Assembly: GCA_036011785.1 (NCBI GenBank)
Contig: DASCOB010000141.1
Location: 1 to 13,472 of the forward strand
Direction of reading: 5' to 3'
DNA: 13,472 nt
DNA from: CAJWGI01 sp036011785
GTDB lineage: Bacteria > Chloroflexota > Anaerolineae > Anaerolineales > UBA11657
Shown here piece by piece: positions 6,724 through 13,472 of this stretch. Numbering within the stretch: the stretch's first letter is position 1; the number at the start of each line of letters is the position of its first letter. The notes below the pieces were generated by a model. It ran no database searches and was not told the origin of the DNA. It was given only the letters and a program-made list of their open reading frames with translations. The position numbers were made by a program, and so were the translations under genes.

Positions 6724-7227
6724 TCATCTGCGGCCGGAGATTGAAACCTTCAAGCACGAATCGGCCACGGCGCGGCGGGCAGGTGGCCGCCGGAAACTGA
6801 GCAACCAGAGCGCGGCCAGCAGCAGCAAAGCCGCCAAGTTGACAACCAGCACCACTCTCCGGAATGGCGAAAGGTAAGGGATAATCTCGAGGATGTGACT
6901 TCCGGCCGGGGATTGCAGCCCGATGAGCCCAAAGGCGGTTGGGGAGGTTTCCACCTCCGCCCCGTCTAGCGTGACGCGCAAGTACGGGTAATAGGAGTAA
7001 CTGAGTTGCAGATACGCGGGGGAGGACAGTTCGTAATCCATGCGCACATATTGCGACTCCATCAAATGCTCGCCAACTCTGGCCGTCAGAGTGCTCCCGG
7101 AAAGGGTCGAGTTTCCACGGGGGCCTTCCACGGCAAGGATTGGGATAAAGGCGGCTGCGCCGCTTTCCCGGTCGATGCTCATCTCGCGGGCGAGGGGAGC
7201 AAACTGCAGCCGCGGCTCAACAACCAT
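6724..7227 (-). CDS. C-terminal part of the membrane glycosyltransferase (split by frameshift)
   Basis: This 167-residue frame appears to be the missing tail of the protein encoded just upstream (7179-8804). It has a beta-rich extracytoplasmic segment with SYSYYPYLRVTLDG (about 95-108), followed by FGLIGLQSPAGSHILE and one hydrophobic helix (VVLVVNLAALLLLAALWLLSF) before an arginine-rich end. That layout is typical of the C-terminus of YfhO-like and PTPS-related GT-C proteins. It would be odd as a stand-alone protein. The frame overlaps the upstream one by 49 bases. Its own ATG at 7227 has no ribosome site, and the frame closes upstream at a TAG (7257-7255). A single indel between about 7181 and 7257 would join the two. 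It may be a sequencing or assembly error, a true mutation, or a coupled separate gene. About 120 bases without a gene separate it from the FemABX promoter. Confidence 0.65.
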   Translation of the reverse strand: MVVEPRLQFAPLAREMSIDRESGAAAFIPILAVEGPRGNSTLSGSTLTARVGEHLMESQYVRMDYELSSPAYLQLSYSYYPYLRVTLDGAEVETSPTAFGLIGLQSPAGSHILEIIPYLSPFRRVVLVVNLAALLLLAALWLLSFRRPPARRAVADSCLKVSISGRR

Positions 7228-8804
7228 TGATGCGCTGTCACCCTGCCGCCCGGACTACCATTGGGGGTGGGTGGCACCAGATAGTTCACGAACAATTGGT
7301 GCCTTAGCATATCTACCGCAACCAACCCGCAGACTAACGCGAGAATTCCGGCTTTGCGCAAATGCAGCTCTCTCCACAATCGCAGGGTTTTGAATCTTGA
7401 TTTGAGCAGGCAATCTTCAATCTCACTTACCAATATTCCTACCCCGGCTGCCCCTATAACCACCACAAAAACGAGGTATTGCCCCTGAGCAGTAAGAAAA
7501 AACGAGAAAGGTCCAAGCGCCAAGAACAGCGCCATCCCCAACAGTGCCAAAGGCGCTAGCAGCTGCCATTTCCGGCGAATTAACGCCACGACCCCACCAA
7601 CCAATGCCAGGGTCATGATGCTAATGCCGACGTATCCGTACACCCACCCAGTGCCCTGACTTCCAGCAAAAGTGAATGTGGCAGCCCAGGGCGTGTTATA
7701 TAGGGGATCATCCGGGGACACATAACCTTCCGGATACCAACCCGGTATCACTGTTAGGTTGACTTCCTGGAGTGGCGGCAAGGTGAAATAAAGCGAGGAC
7801 AAGACCCCCAACCCACACCAGGATACCAGCCGCTTAACGGCCTGCAGTTTGTAACCAGCTGACGGTATAGTCTCCCGAAGGGTAAGCACTCGAATGACAC
7901 CGTATATTGCAGCAAAAATAGTGCTGTATCCACCCAAAAAAACATGTGATATCAACGCGATCGCGGTAACAAACGCTAACCCAATGCCTGCACGCCGCCG
8001 ACCTACGCGAACTAGCAGGCTATCAACTAAATACAGCTGCAAAGGCCACAGAAGAAAGGTGGGCACCAGCGGGAGCTTGTTCACGTAAACGATGACATGA
8101 TATCGATAGTAAGCAAAGCCATAGGCGAACCCTGCCGCCAGACCAGCGTATTTTGACCCTGTCAGGTTTTGAACGTAAAGGTAGATGACATACACGGACA
8201 ACATGTGCAACGCGAGGAAAACCAGTTTGATTCCGACCCATATGTTGGGGATGACGGTATTTACCAGAGCGACCACGGTGAAGAACAAAGGGCTGTAGAA
8301 CTGCATTACAGGACCACCCATATCCCCCCAGTTAGTCCATATAGGCAACTGTGCATGCGTGAGCACATCTTTGACGATCCAGGCCAACGTGGTGTAATAA
8401 ATACCATCACTTGCGGCAGTTACATATCCGGGGAGAAGGAAATAGCTTCCCGATAGCAGTCCGAGGCTTGTCACAACAATGCCAACGCCAACAGGCCGGT
8501 TCACGACACGGCGCAGGATATCGCTGACCACTTGCCATCGGGTTTCGAGCACCACAAGCGCCAAAAGACACATCGTCGCAATTCCCCGCACCCACCAGCG
8601 AATTTGCTGCACGAACAGCGCCCAGGGCGGCGGCGGCCCCCAGTCTCTAAGCCTAAGAAACGGCCCGTAAACAGTGTGCAACTCGGCGTGCAAGTACCAG
8701 ATTACAATGGCCGCGAGCGCACACCATACTACAATCCGGACGCGTGATTCTTGCACTACGCTGGTTGTTGAATCAGGGTCACTGCGCATGAAAGGGCCAG
8801 CCAC
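7179..8804 (-). CDS. Multi-membrane-spanning PTPS-related/YfhO-like glycosyltransferase, N-terminal part
   Basis: This 541-residue protein has about a dozen hydrophobic helices. After the second of these comes a loop with ASDGIYYTTLAWIVKDVL (D133) and then LPIWTNWGDMGGPVMQFYSPLFF. This is the layout of the PTPS-related (PF10131) and YfhO-type GT-C membrane proteins, in which a loop acid binds the lipid-linked sugar. Such proteins probably glycosylate lipids, teichoic-type polymers or exopolysaccharide outside the membrane, but their substrates are mostly unknown. The final 25 or so residues (from about SPGGRVTAHQWLL) look unnatural, and the frame ends at TGA 7181-7179, while the expected C-terminal domain continues in the next frame. 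The start is GTG 8804; ATG 8789 is an alternative, and neither has a good ribosome site. The SDR gene ends only 15 bases upstream, so the two form one unit. Base composition is lower in G+C than in the flanking genes. Confidence 0.8.
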   Translation of the reverse strand: MAGPFMRSDPDSTTSVVQESRVRIVVWCALAAIVIWYLHAELHTVYGPFLRLRDWGPPPPWALFVQQIRWWVRGIATMCLLALVVLETRWQVVSDILRRVVNRPVGVGIVVTSLGLLSGSYFLLPGYVTAASDGIYYTTLAWIVKDVLTHAQLPIWTNWGDMGGPVMQFYSPLFFTVVALVNTVIPNIWVGIKLVFLALHMLSVYVIYLYVQNLTGSKYAGLAAGFAYGFAYYRYHVIVYVNKLPLVPTFLLWPLQLYLVDSLLVRVGRRRAGIGLAFVTAIALISHVFLGGYSTIFAAIYGVIRVLTLRETIPSAGYKLQAVKRLVSWCGLGVLSSLYFTLPPLQEVNLTVIPGWYPEGYVSPDDPLYNTPWAATFTFAGSQGTGWVYGYVGISIMTLALVGGVVALIRRKWQLLAPLALLGMALFLALGPFSFFLTAQGQYLVFVVVIGAAGVGILVSEIEDCLLKSRFKTLRLWRELHLRKAGILALVCGLVAVDMLRHQLFVNYLVPPTPNGSPGGRVTAHQWLLSRGCSLLPSPAR

Positions 8805-8819
8805 TTTGAAGGACCGCGC

Positions 8820-9578
8820 TCAGGAGCGCAAGTATGAAGCGCCGTTCACATCCACGATACAACCGGTAAGGAAATCCGTGCCTTCAGAGGCGAGAAACAG
8901 CACCGTACGCGCCACTTCATCCGGCCGCGCAACGCGGCCCAGCGGACTCTGCCGGCGGATGGATTCTCCCCGCGGGCCGGAGAGGGTCTCGGCTGCCATC
9001 TCGGTCTGCACGAAACCGGGCGCGACCACATGCACGAAGATATTGTGCGGCGCAAGCGCATGCGCCAGCGACTGGCTGAGCGCGTTCAGACCAGCCTTGC
9101 TGGCACCGTAGGCCGGGGCGTCAGGCTCTCCACGAAACGCCCCCCGCGAGGAGACGTTCACAATCTTTCCGCCCCCATGCGCGAGCATGTGCTCCACAAC
9201 ACAGAAAGTGAGATTAGCAGGGCCGAAAAGGTTGACGCCCAGCACGCGCTGCCAGCTCCGCTGCCATTCCCCGTAACCAATCTCGGGCAGCGCATGCCGC
9301 ACAAAAATGCCGGCGTTGTTCACCAGAATGTCGATGGCGCCCATTTCTTCAACCACCGTGCGCGCCAGAGCTTGCGCTTCGGACGCTCGGGAAAGGTCTG
9401 CCTGAAAAAGGGCGTGCCCTCCCGCCGGGAGGGAGGTCAGAGTTTCAGTAGCTTTTTCATTGTTCCGGTGGTAATGCACCGCCACGCGCGCACCAGATTC
9501 CGAGAATGCCTGCGCTATAGCTCGACCGATACCCCCTGACGCGCCTGTCACCAGCACTACTCGATTAGTAAAATCCAT
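8820..9578 (-). CDS. Short-chain dehydrogenase/reductase, FabG-like
   Basis: The 252-residue protein is a classical SDR. It has the cofactor motif TGASGGIG (11-18), NNAG (87-90), N116, catalytic S144, and Y157 and K161 in the YGASK box. PGFVQTEM follows the active site and a G-A-S-Y end matches FabG-type C-termini. No acidic residue follows the second beta strand (VAVHYHRN), and the basic R38 suggests a preference for NADP(H). It probably reduces a carbonyl or oxidises an alcohol in the cytoplasm. A 3-oxoacyl-ACP reductase function is possible but not provable from sequence alone. ATG 9578 is chosen because GGAGG sits directly upstream. The longer GTG start at 9590 would place that ribosome site inside the gene. 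It is the first gene of a minus-strand unit with the PTPS-related glycosyltransferase, which hints at a role in making a modified sugar or lipid, though this is inference. Confidence 0.88.
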   Translation of the reverse strand: MDFTNRVVLVTGASGGIGRAIAQAFSESGARVAVHYHRNNEKATETLTSLPAGGHALFQADLSRASEAQALARTVVEEMGAIDILVNNAGIFVRHALPEIGYGEWQRSWQRVLGVNLFGPANLTFCVVEHMLAHGGGKIVNVSSRGAFRGEPDAPAYGASKAGLNALSQSLAHALAPHNIFVHVVAPGFVQTEMAAETLSGPRGESIRRQSPLGRVARPDEVARTVLFLASEGTDFLTGCIVDVNGASYLRS

Positions 9579-9645
9579 GGCCCCTCCCACATTGTTGCAC
9601 CCTGCCCTCCAGTTGATCTCGTGGAGAGCCTTCCGGCACTCAGTC

Positions 9646-9675
9646 AGTATATACTATCGAAAGTCGGGCGGGCAA
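9646..9675 (-). promoter_or_regulatory. Candidate promoter of the SDR-glycosyltransferase unit, over a palindrome
   Basis: Read on the minus strand, TTGCCC (9675-9670) is followed after 18 bases by TATACT (9651-9646), giving a plausible -35/-10 pair about 60 bases before the SDR ATG. The -10 lies inside the perfect 10-base palindrome AGTATATACT (9646-9655), so the other strand also shows a TATACT, but no -35 is visible for it. The rest of the 193-base divergent gap (9579-9771) holds a weak TAAAAT (9725-9730) that could serve ppdK, and the ppdK ribosome site AGGGTGAG (9758-9765). Confidence 0.4.
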
Positions 9676-9771
9676 ACGTCGGGCTGCGCTTCTGACCGCG
9701 GCCTTTTGCCACAGGATTGGATGGTAAAATACTCCCGTTAATGTAGACAATCGTAACAGGGTGAGAACAAA

Positions 9772-12552
9772 GTGACAGTCGCAAAATGGGTGTACCCCTT
9801 TGGTGAAGTTGCCCAACTGGAAGCAGAGCTGGATGGGTCGTGGGAGGCCGTGTGCAGCCTACTGGGAGGCAAGGGGGCAAACCTGGCCAACATGGCCCGC
9901 ATGGGGGTGCCCGTGCCGCCCAGTTTCACCATCACCACGGCGGCCTGCAATGCCTACTTGCAGGCGAACCAGCAGCTCCCCGATGGATTATGGGAACAGG
10001 TAACCGCCGCGCTCGAGACGGTGGAGACCGCGACCGGGAAGAGATTCAGCGACCCGCAAAAGCCATTGCTCGTCTCCTGCCGCTCTGGCGCGAAGGTTTC
10101 TATGCCCGGCATGATGGACACGGTGTTGAATCTAGGCCTGAACGATGAGGTCGCGCGAGGCATGGCGCAGCGCGAAGACAATGCCCACTTCATCTACGAC
10201 TGCTACCGTCGGCTGGTGCAAATGTTCGGTTCGGTGGTGCTTGGCGTGCCGGACGAGGTCTTTGAAGACGCCCTGGACAACTACAAGCTGAACCACGCGC
10301 GCGCCACAGATGCCGACCTGACGACGGAGGACTGGCAGCAGGTTACGCGCATGTTCCAGAACCTCGTGCAACAGTACACGCAGGCGCCCTTCCCGCAGGA
10401 CGCGCACACACAGCTGCGCCAGTCGATAGAAGCTGTCTTCAAATCATGGCACGGTCGCCGCGCCAGACACTATCGCCGCGCGGCCGGCATCGCCGATGAT
10501 CTCGGCACCGCGGTGAGCATAGTCACTATGGTCTTCGGAAACCATGACGCAAATTCCGGCACCGGCGTGGCTTTCACGCGCAGCCCCTCCAGCGGAGAGA
10601 GGCGTCTGTTTGGCGACTATCTGCTGCACGCGCAGGGCGAGGACGTGGTCGCCGGAATCCGCAACCCGAAACCCATCGAGCAGCTGGAGACCGAGATGCC
10701 GGAGGCTCACGGGGAGCTTGTTGATGTGTGCGAAAAATTGGAGAGCCATTACCGCGAGATGCAGGACGTCGAGTTCACCATCGAGCAGGGCAAACTGTGG
10801 ATGCTGCAGACGCGCGATGGAAAACGCACTGCTCGGGCGGCCGTGCGCATCGCGGTGGACATGGCGAATGAGGCATTAATAACGCGCGAGCAGGCGTTGC
10901 AGCGCGTCACCGCCGAACAGGTGAACACGCTGCTGCACCCGCAATTCGAGCCGAAAGCCATGGAAGAAGCGCGGAGCCAGGGTCGCCTGTACGCCACCGG
11001 TGTGAACGCATCCCCTGGCGCCGCGGTGGGTCAGGTGTACTTCGACGCGGACAGCGCCGAACGGATGGTAAAGGAGACCGGCGCAGCCGTCATTCTGGCG
11101 CGACCGTTCACCAAGCCGGACGACGTGCACGGCATGCTGGCGGCGAAAGGCATCCTTACCAGTGCGGGCGGGGCCACCTCGCACGCGGCTGTAGTGGCGC
11201 GCCAGTTCGGAGTGCCATGCGTGGCCGGGGCCGCCAGTATTCGCATCAATCTGGATAAACGACGCATGCGCGCTGAAGATGTGGCGGTTAACGAGGGCGA
11301 CTGGATTTCAATTGACGGCGCCAGCGGAGATGTGTTCCTGGGACGCATTGCCACCCGCGCGGCCGTATTGGAGGAGCAGAGCGAGCTGCTCACCCTGCTG
11401 GAATGGGCGGACGAGGTGTGTGCCACCACCGGCATGCGCGCCGGCCCGGACGGATGGCCCTCGCGCGGGCTGCAGGTGTGGGCAAACGCCGATTATCCGG
11501 CCGACGCGCAGCGGGCGCGCCAGTACGGAGCCACTGGAATAGGCTTGTGCCGCACCGAGCACATGTTCTTTCAGGAAAACCGGCTGCCAGTGGTGCAGCG
11601 CATGATCCTTGCGCAGACACCGGTCGAGCGCCAGGCCGCGCTGGACGAACTGCTGCCCATGCAGCGTGAGGATTTCGAGGGCATTTTCGAAGTCATGCAG
11701 GGTTGCCCAGTCATCGTCCGGCTGCTGGACCCGCCGTTGCACGAGTTCCTCCCGGACGAGTACGAGGTCTGGAAGCAAGTGGTCAGCAAGCGGGTCACCT
11801 CGCTGGCGCGCTATCTGCTCGGGCAAGAAACGCCGGACGATGTCGCCAAACTGGAACGGCTGCTCTCCCGTGTACAGGAACTGCACGAGAACAACCCGAT
11901 GCTCGGATTGCGCGCCGTGCGGCTGAGCATCATGCTCCCGCAGATAGTGGAAATGCAGGTGCGTGCAATAGTCGAAGCGGCCGCCAACGTGGAATTAACC
12001 GGCACCCGCGTGCATCCAGAAATCATGATACCGCTGGTGGGCCACCTGAATGAACTCAATACCATCCAGCCGCGCCTGAAGCGCATCGCGCGCACGGTGA
12101 TGGATGAAAAGGGAGTTGAACTGGAATACAAGTTCGGCACCATGATAGAGATTCCCCGCGCCGCAATCACCGGCGCGGAGATTGCCGAGGCGGCGGAGTT
12201 CTTCTCGTTCGGTACCAACGACTTGACGCAGATGACTTACGGCTTCAGCCGCGACGACGCCGAGCGCAATTTCCTACTGAAATATGTGGAGGACGGCATC
12301 CTGCCGAACAACCCCTTCCAGACCATAGACCGGGAAGGCGTTGGGCAGCTCATGCACATGTGCGTCGAGGGCGGCCGCCGCACGCGCCCCGACCTGGAGG
12401 TGGGTATTTGCGGAGAACATGGCGGCGATGCGGATTCGATTGATTTCTGCCACCTGATTGGGTTGGATTACGTGAGTTGTTCTCCGTTTCGAATCCCGGT
12501 CGCCCGTCTGGCAGCCGCTCACGCTGCGTTACACCACAGACCAGCCAACTGA
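9772..12552 (+). CDS. ppdK: Pyruvate, phosphate dikinase
   Basis: The 926-residue enzyme interconverts ATP + pyruvate + Pi and AMP + PEP + PPi in the cytoplasm. It can serve gluconeogenic PEP supply or PPi-linked glycolysis. The N-terminal ATP-grasp domain (about 1-370) shows LLGGKGANLANMARMGVPVPP, SCRSGAKVSMPGMMDTVLNLG and MVFGNHDANSGTGVAFTRSP. The swivelling phosphohistidine domain has GGATSHAAVVARQFGVPCV with catalytic H471, next to T469, the residue controlled by regulatory kinases in some organisms. The C-terminal PEP/pyruvate barrel (about 540-920) includes GIGLCRTEHMFF, FSFGTNDLTQMTYGFSRDD and ICGEHGGD with catalytic C880, then YVSCSPFRIPVARLAAAHAAL. Nothing essential is missing. It is a little longer than the common form of about 870-900 residues. 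The GTG start at 9772 has AGGGTGAG six bases upstream. It stands alone, divergent from the SDR gene and convergent with the MttB-family gene. No clear terminator was found after it. Confidence 0.97.
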   Translation: MTVAKWVYPFGEVAQLEAELDGSWEAVCSLLGGKGANLANMARMGVPVPPSFTITTAACNAYLQANQQLPDGLWEQVTAALETVETATGKRFSDPQKPLLVSCRSGAKVSMPGMMDTVLNLGLNDEVARGMAQREDNAHFIYDCYRRLVQMFGSVVLGVPDEVFEDALDNYKLNHARATDADLTTEDWQQVTRMFQNLVQQYTQAPFPQDAHTQLRQSIEAVFKSWHGRRARHYRRAAGIADDLGTAVSIVTMVFGNHDANSGTGVAFTRSPSSGERRLFGDYLLHAQGEDVVAGIRNPKPIEQLETEMPEAHGELVDVCEKLESHYREMQDVEFTIEQGKLWMLQTRDGKRTARAAVRIAVDMANEALITREQALQRVTAEQVNTLLHPQFEPKAMEEARSQGRLYATGVNASPGAAVGQVYFDADSAERMVKETGAAVILARPFTKPDDVHGMLAAKGILTSAGGATSHAAVVARQFGVPCVAGAASIRINLDKRRMRAEDVAVNEGDWISIDGASGDVFLGRIATRAAVLEEQSELLTLLEWADEVCATTGMRAGPDGWPSRGLQVWANADYPADAQRARQYGATGIGLCRTEHMFFQENRLPVVQRMILAQTPVERQAALDELLPMQREDFEGIFEVMQGCPVIVRLLDPPLHEFLPDEYEVWKQVVSKRVTSLARYLLGQETPDDVAKLERLLSRVQELHENNPMLGLRAVRLSIMLPQIVEMQVRAIVEAAANVELTGTRVHPEIMIPLVGHLNELNTIQPRLKRIARTVMDEKGVELEYKFGTMIEIPRAAITGAEIAEAAEFFSFGTNDLTQMTYGFSRDDAERNFLLKYVEDGILPNNPFQTIDREGVGQLMHMCVEGGRRTRPDLEVGICGEHGGDADSIDFCHLIGLDYVSCSPFRIPVARLAAAHAALHHRPAN

Positions 12553-12739
12553 GGCCACACCGCCCGGTCCCAGCGCCGGCACGTTCTCAGAGCCGATGAC
12601 GACGACCCGCCCGCCGCCTAGCGCGCGATCTCGCCGCTGCCGCGGCAGACATTCAACATCAGGATCGCGAGCCTCATATTCGGGGCAGCGGGCTATGCTA
12701 GCTTGCAGGCGCTGAGTTGCGTCGGCGCTGGGACCGGTC

Positions 12740-12791
12740 GATGGCGCCGCCGCCGACAATCGCTACGCGTTTTGACTTCCTGGGTCCTCAT
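12740..12791 (-). pseudogene. Remnant of a dinucleotide-binding oxidoreductase start downstream of the MttB-family gene
   Basis: The methyltransferase gene ends in ATGA (12791-12788), a typical coupled start. The next codons from ATG give MRTQEVK. One frame over, KSKRVAIVGGGAI follows (12778-12740), which matches the first beta strand and glycine loop of FAD- or NAD-binding oxidoreductases. Read through, this suggests a second gene beginning near MRTQEV(K)RVAIVGGGAI that carries a frameshift and then loses all similarity, with stops within about 15 codons. MttB-family genes are often paired with dimethylglycine/sarcosine-dehydrogenase-like flavoproteins, which fits. The motif is short, so chance is not excluded. 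The remaining gap down to the ppdK stop (12553-12739) is GC-rich, holds the palindrome CTGCCGCGGCAG (12637-12648), and contains no gene I can support. Confidence 0.4.
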
Positions 12792-13472
12792 CTACTTGAA
12801 AGCGTGTCACCTTCAGCTCCCATGATCTGCTTGATACGTCTCGATTTGTAGGCGTCGAGCGCTTCTACGACACCTGGATCGATTGGCGGTGGCTTGTACG
12901 CCGCCAGTTTTGCCTTCCAGGCCCGATTGGCTCTCTGAGCGGCATCGAACCCACCTTTCTCACGCCAAGTTTCGTATGGCGCGAGTGAACTAAGTGTCGA
13001 CCGGAAGAATGCATTTCGATATCGTTTCCTCGTATAGTCAGAGTCGAGGTGATGCCCACCGGGACCGATGGCATCGATCTGGTCCAGGGCAAGCGCTGTC
13101 GTGTCTACCCGGGGGGCGCGATAGACAGCAAAGAGACGTTCGATCAGTTCAATATCGAGCATAAATTTCTCAAATGAGGCGACCAATCCGCCATCAAGCC
13201 AACCGGCCGCTTGCGTTATGACGTTGGTGTGGGCCATGACGGCTGGCCACAAGTTGAAGAGCGATTCGTATGCTGCCTGGGCATCTGGCAGCTGTGACGT
13301 CGTCAGGGCTCCAGAACTACGAAAGGGCAGCCCAACATGGCGCGCCATTTGGGCCCCGGCCGCTAACGTCCACGTTGCCTCTGGTGTGCCAAATGGCACT
13401 GCTCCGGATTGCATGTCGAGTGGCGTGATGAAACCACCGTAGATCACCGGGCAGCCGGGGTTGACACATTGG
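12788..13472 (-). CDS. MttB-family (trimethylamine methyltransferase-like) corrinoid methyltransferase, C-terminal half (partial)
   Basis: The frame is open from the window edge to TGA at 12790-12788, giving about 227 residues of a family whose members are near 480-500. The segment VNPGCPVIYGGF followed by DMQSGAVPFGTPE, then LPDAQAAYESLFNLWPAV and AGWLDGGLVASFEKFMLDIELIERL, is characteristic of the trimethylamine methyltransferase (MttB) superfamily barrel. Members transfer a methyl group from a quaternary or tertiary amine to a cobalamin-binding partner protein. The archaeal enzyme has pyrrolysine (amber codon). Here there is no in-frame TAG, so this is the non-pyrrolysine type, whose known members act on substrates such as glycine betaine. 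The substrate here is unknown. The 5' half, and any corrinoid protein gene, would lie outside the window. Downstream is the remnant of a possible flavoprotein gene. Base composition is less GC-rich than ppdK. Confidence 0.85.
   Translation of the reverse strand, partial: QCVNPGCPVIYGGFITPLDMQSGAVPFGTPEATWTLAAGAQMARHVGLPFRSSGALTTSQLPDAQAAYESLFNLWPAVMAHTNVITQAAGWLDGGLVASFEKFMLDIELIERLFAVYRAPRVDTTALALDQIDAIGPGGHHLDSDYTRKRYRNAFFRSTLSSLAPYETWREKGGFDAAQRANRAWKAKLAAYKPPPIDPGVVEALDAYKSRRIKQIMGAEGDTLSSR

Noticed and set aside
12529..12759. 76-codon minus-strand frame with RVVVIGSENVP, faintly like a nucleotide-binding strand-loop
   Set aside because: It needs a TTG start without a ribosome site, overlaps the ppdK end, and lacks the glycine pattern of a real Rossmann loop. 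It may be GC-rich noise, so I do not annotate it.
1..13472. CRISPR arrays, tRNA or rRNA genes, transposases, toxin-antitoxin or phage-defence genes
   Set aside because: I saw no regularly spaced repeats, no cloverleaf-like sequence with a conserved T-loop, no transposase motifs and no known defence domains. Gaps between genes are all shorter than 300 bases.

Overview
The window is bacterial, densely packed and mostly GC-rich. It reads as an ordinary chromosomal segment combining cell-envelope and central-metabolism genes. Composition is mosaic. In counted 60-base lines, G+C is 24/60 in the left polysaccharide gene (421-480), 41/60 in the GT39-like gene (2701-2760), 31/60 in the membrane glycosyltransferase (8041-8100) and 44/60 in ppdK (11161-11220). 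Tandem FemABX enzymes and no outer-membrane genes suggest a Gram-positive-type or monoderm-like organism. Chloroflexota is my best guess, but nothing here proves it.

Left end, plus strand (1-1099): the 3' end of a sugar C-methyltransferase, then a GT2 glycosyltransferase, probably the tail of a surface-polysaccharide cluster. A 252-base gap follows (1100-1351) and contains a long imperfect hairpin. Next come an M20 metallopeptidase and, overlapping its end, a GT-C/GT39-like membrane glycosyltransferase (1352-3984).

Middle, minus strand (9578 down to 3981): one unit holds a FabG-like SDR and a large multi-membrane-spanning PTPS-related/YfhO-like glycosyltransferase. The second is split by an apparent frameshift into an N-terminal part (7179-8804) and a C-terminal part (6724-7227). 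A separate unit starts at an extended -10 promoter placed so that the mRNA should be leaderless. It encodes two related FemABX aminoacyltransferases and an OsmC-family protein. The OsmC gene and the opposing GT39 gene end on one shared CTAG.

Right end: a divergent regulatory gap (9579-9771) leads to a complete pyruvate, phosphate dikinase (ppdK, plus strand). Opposing it at the window edge is the C-terminal half of an MttB-family (non-pyrrolysine type) methyltransferase. The start of a dinucleotide-binding oxidoreductase appears to follow it but is destroyed within about 20 codons.

Overall theme: activated-sugar and lipid-linked glycosyl transfer together with peptidoglycan cross-bridge synthesis for the envelope, next to PEP/pyruvate interconversion and a fragment of methylamine or betaine demethylation. 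I found no CRISPR array, tRNA, rRNA, insertion sequence or obvious defence system. The best leads are the predicted leaderless femX promoter, the split glycosyltransferase, the decayed oxidoreductase and the unexplained hairpin.
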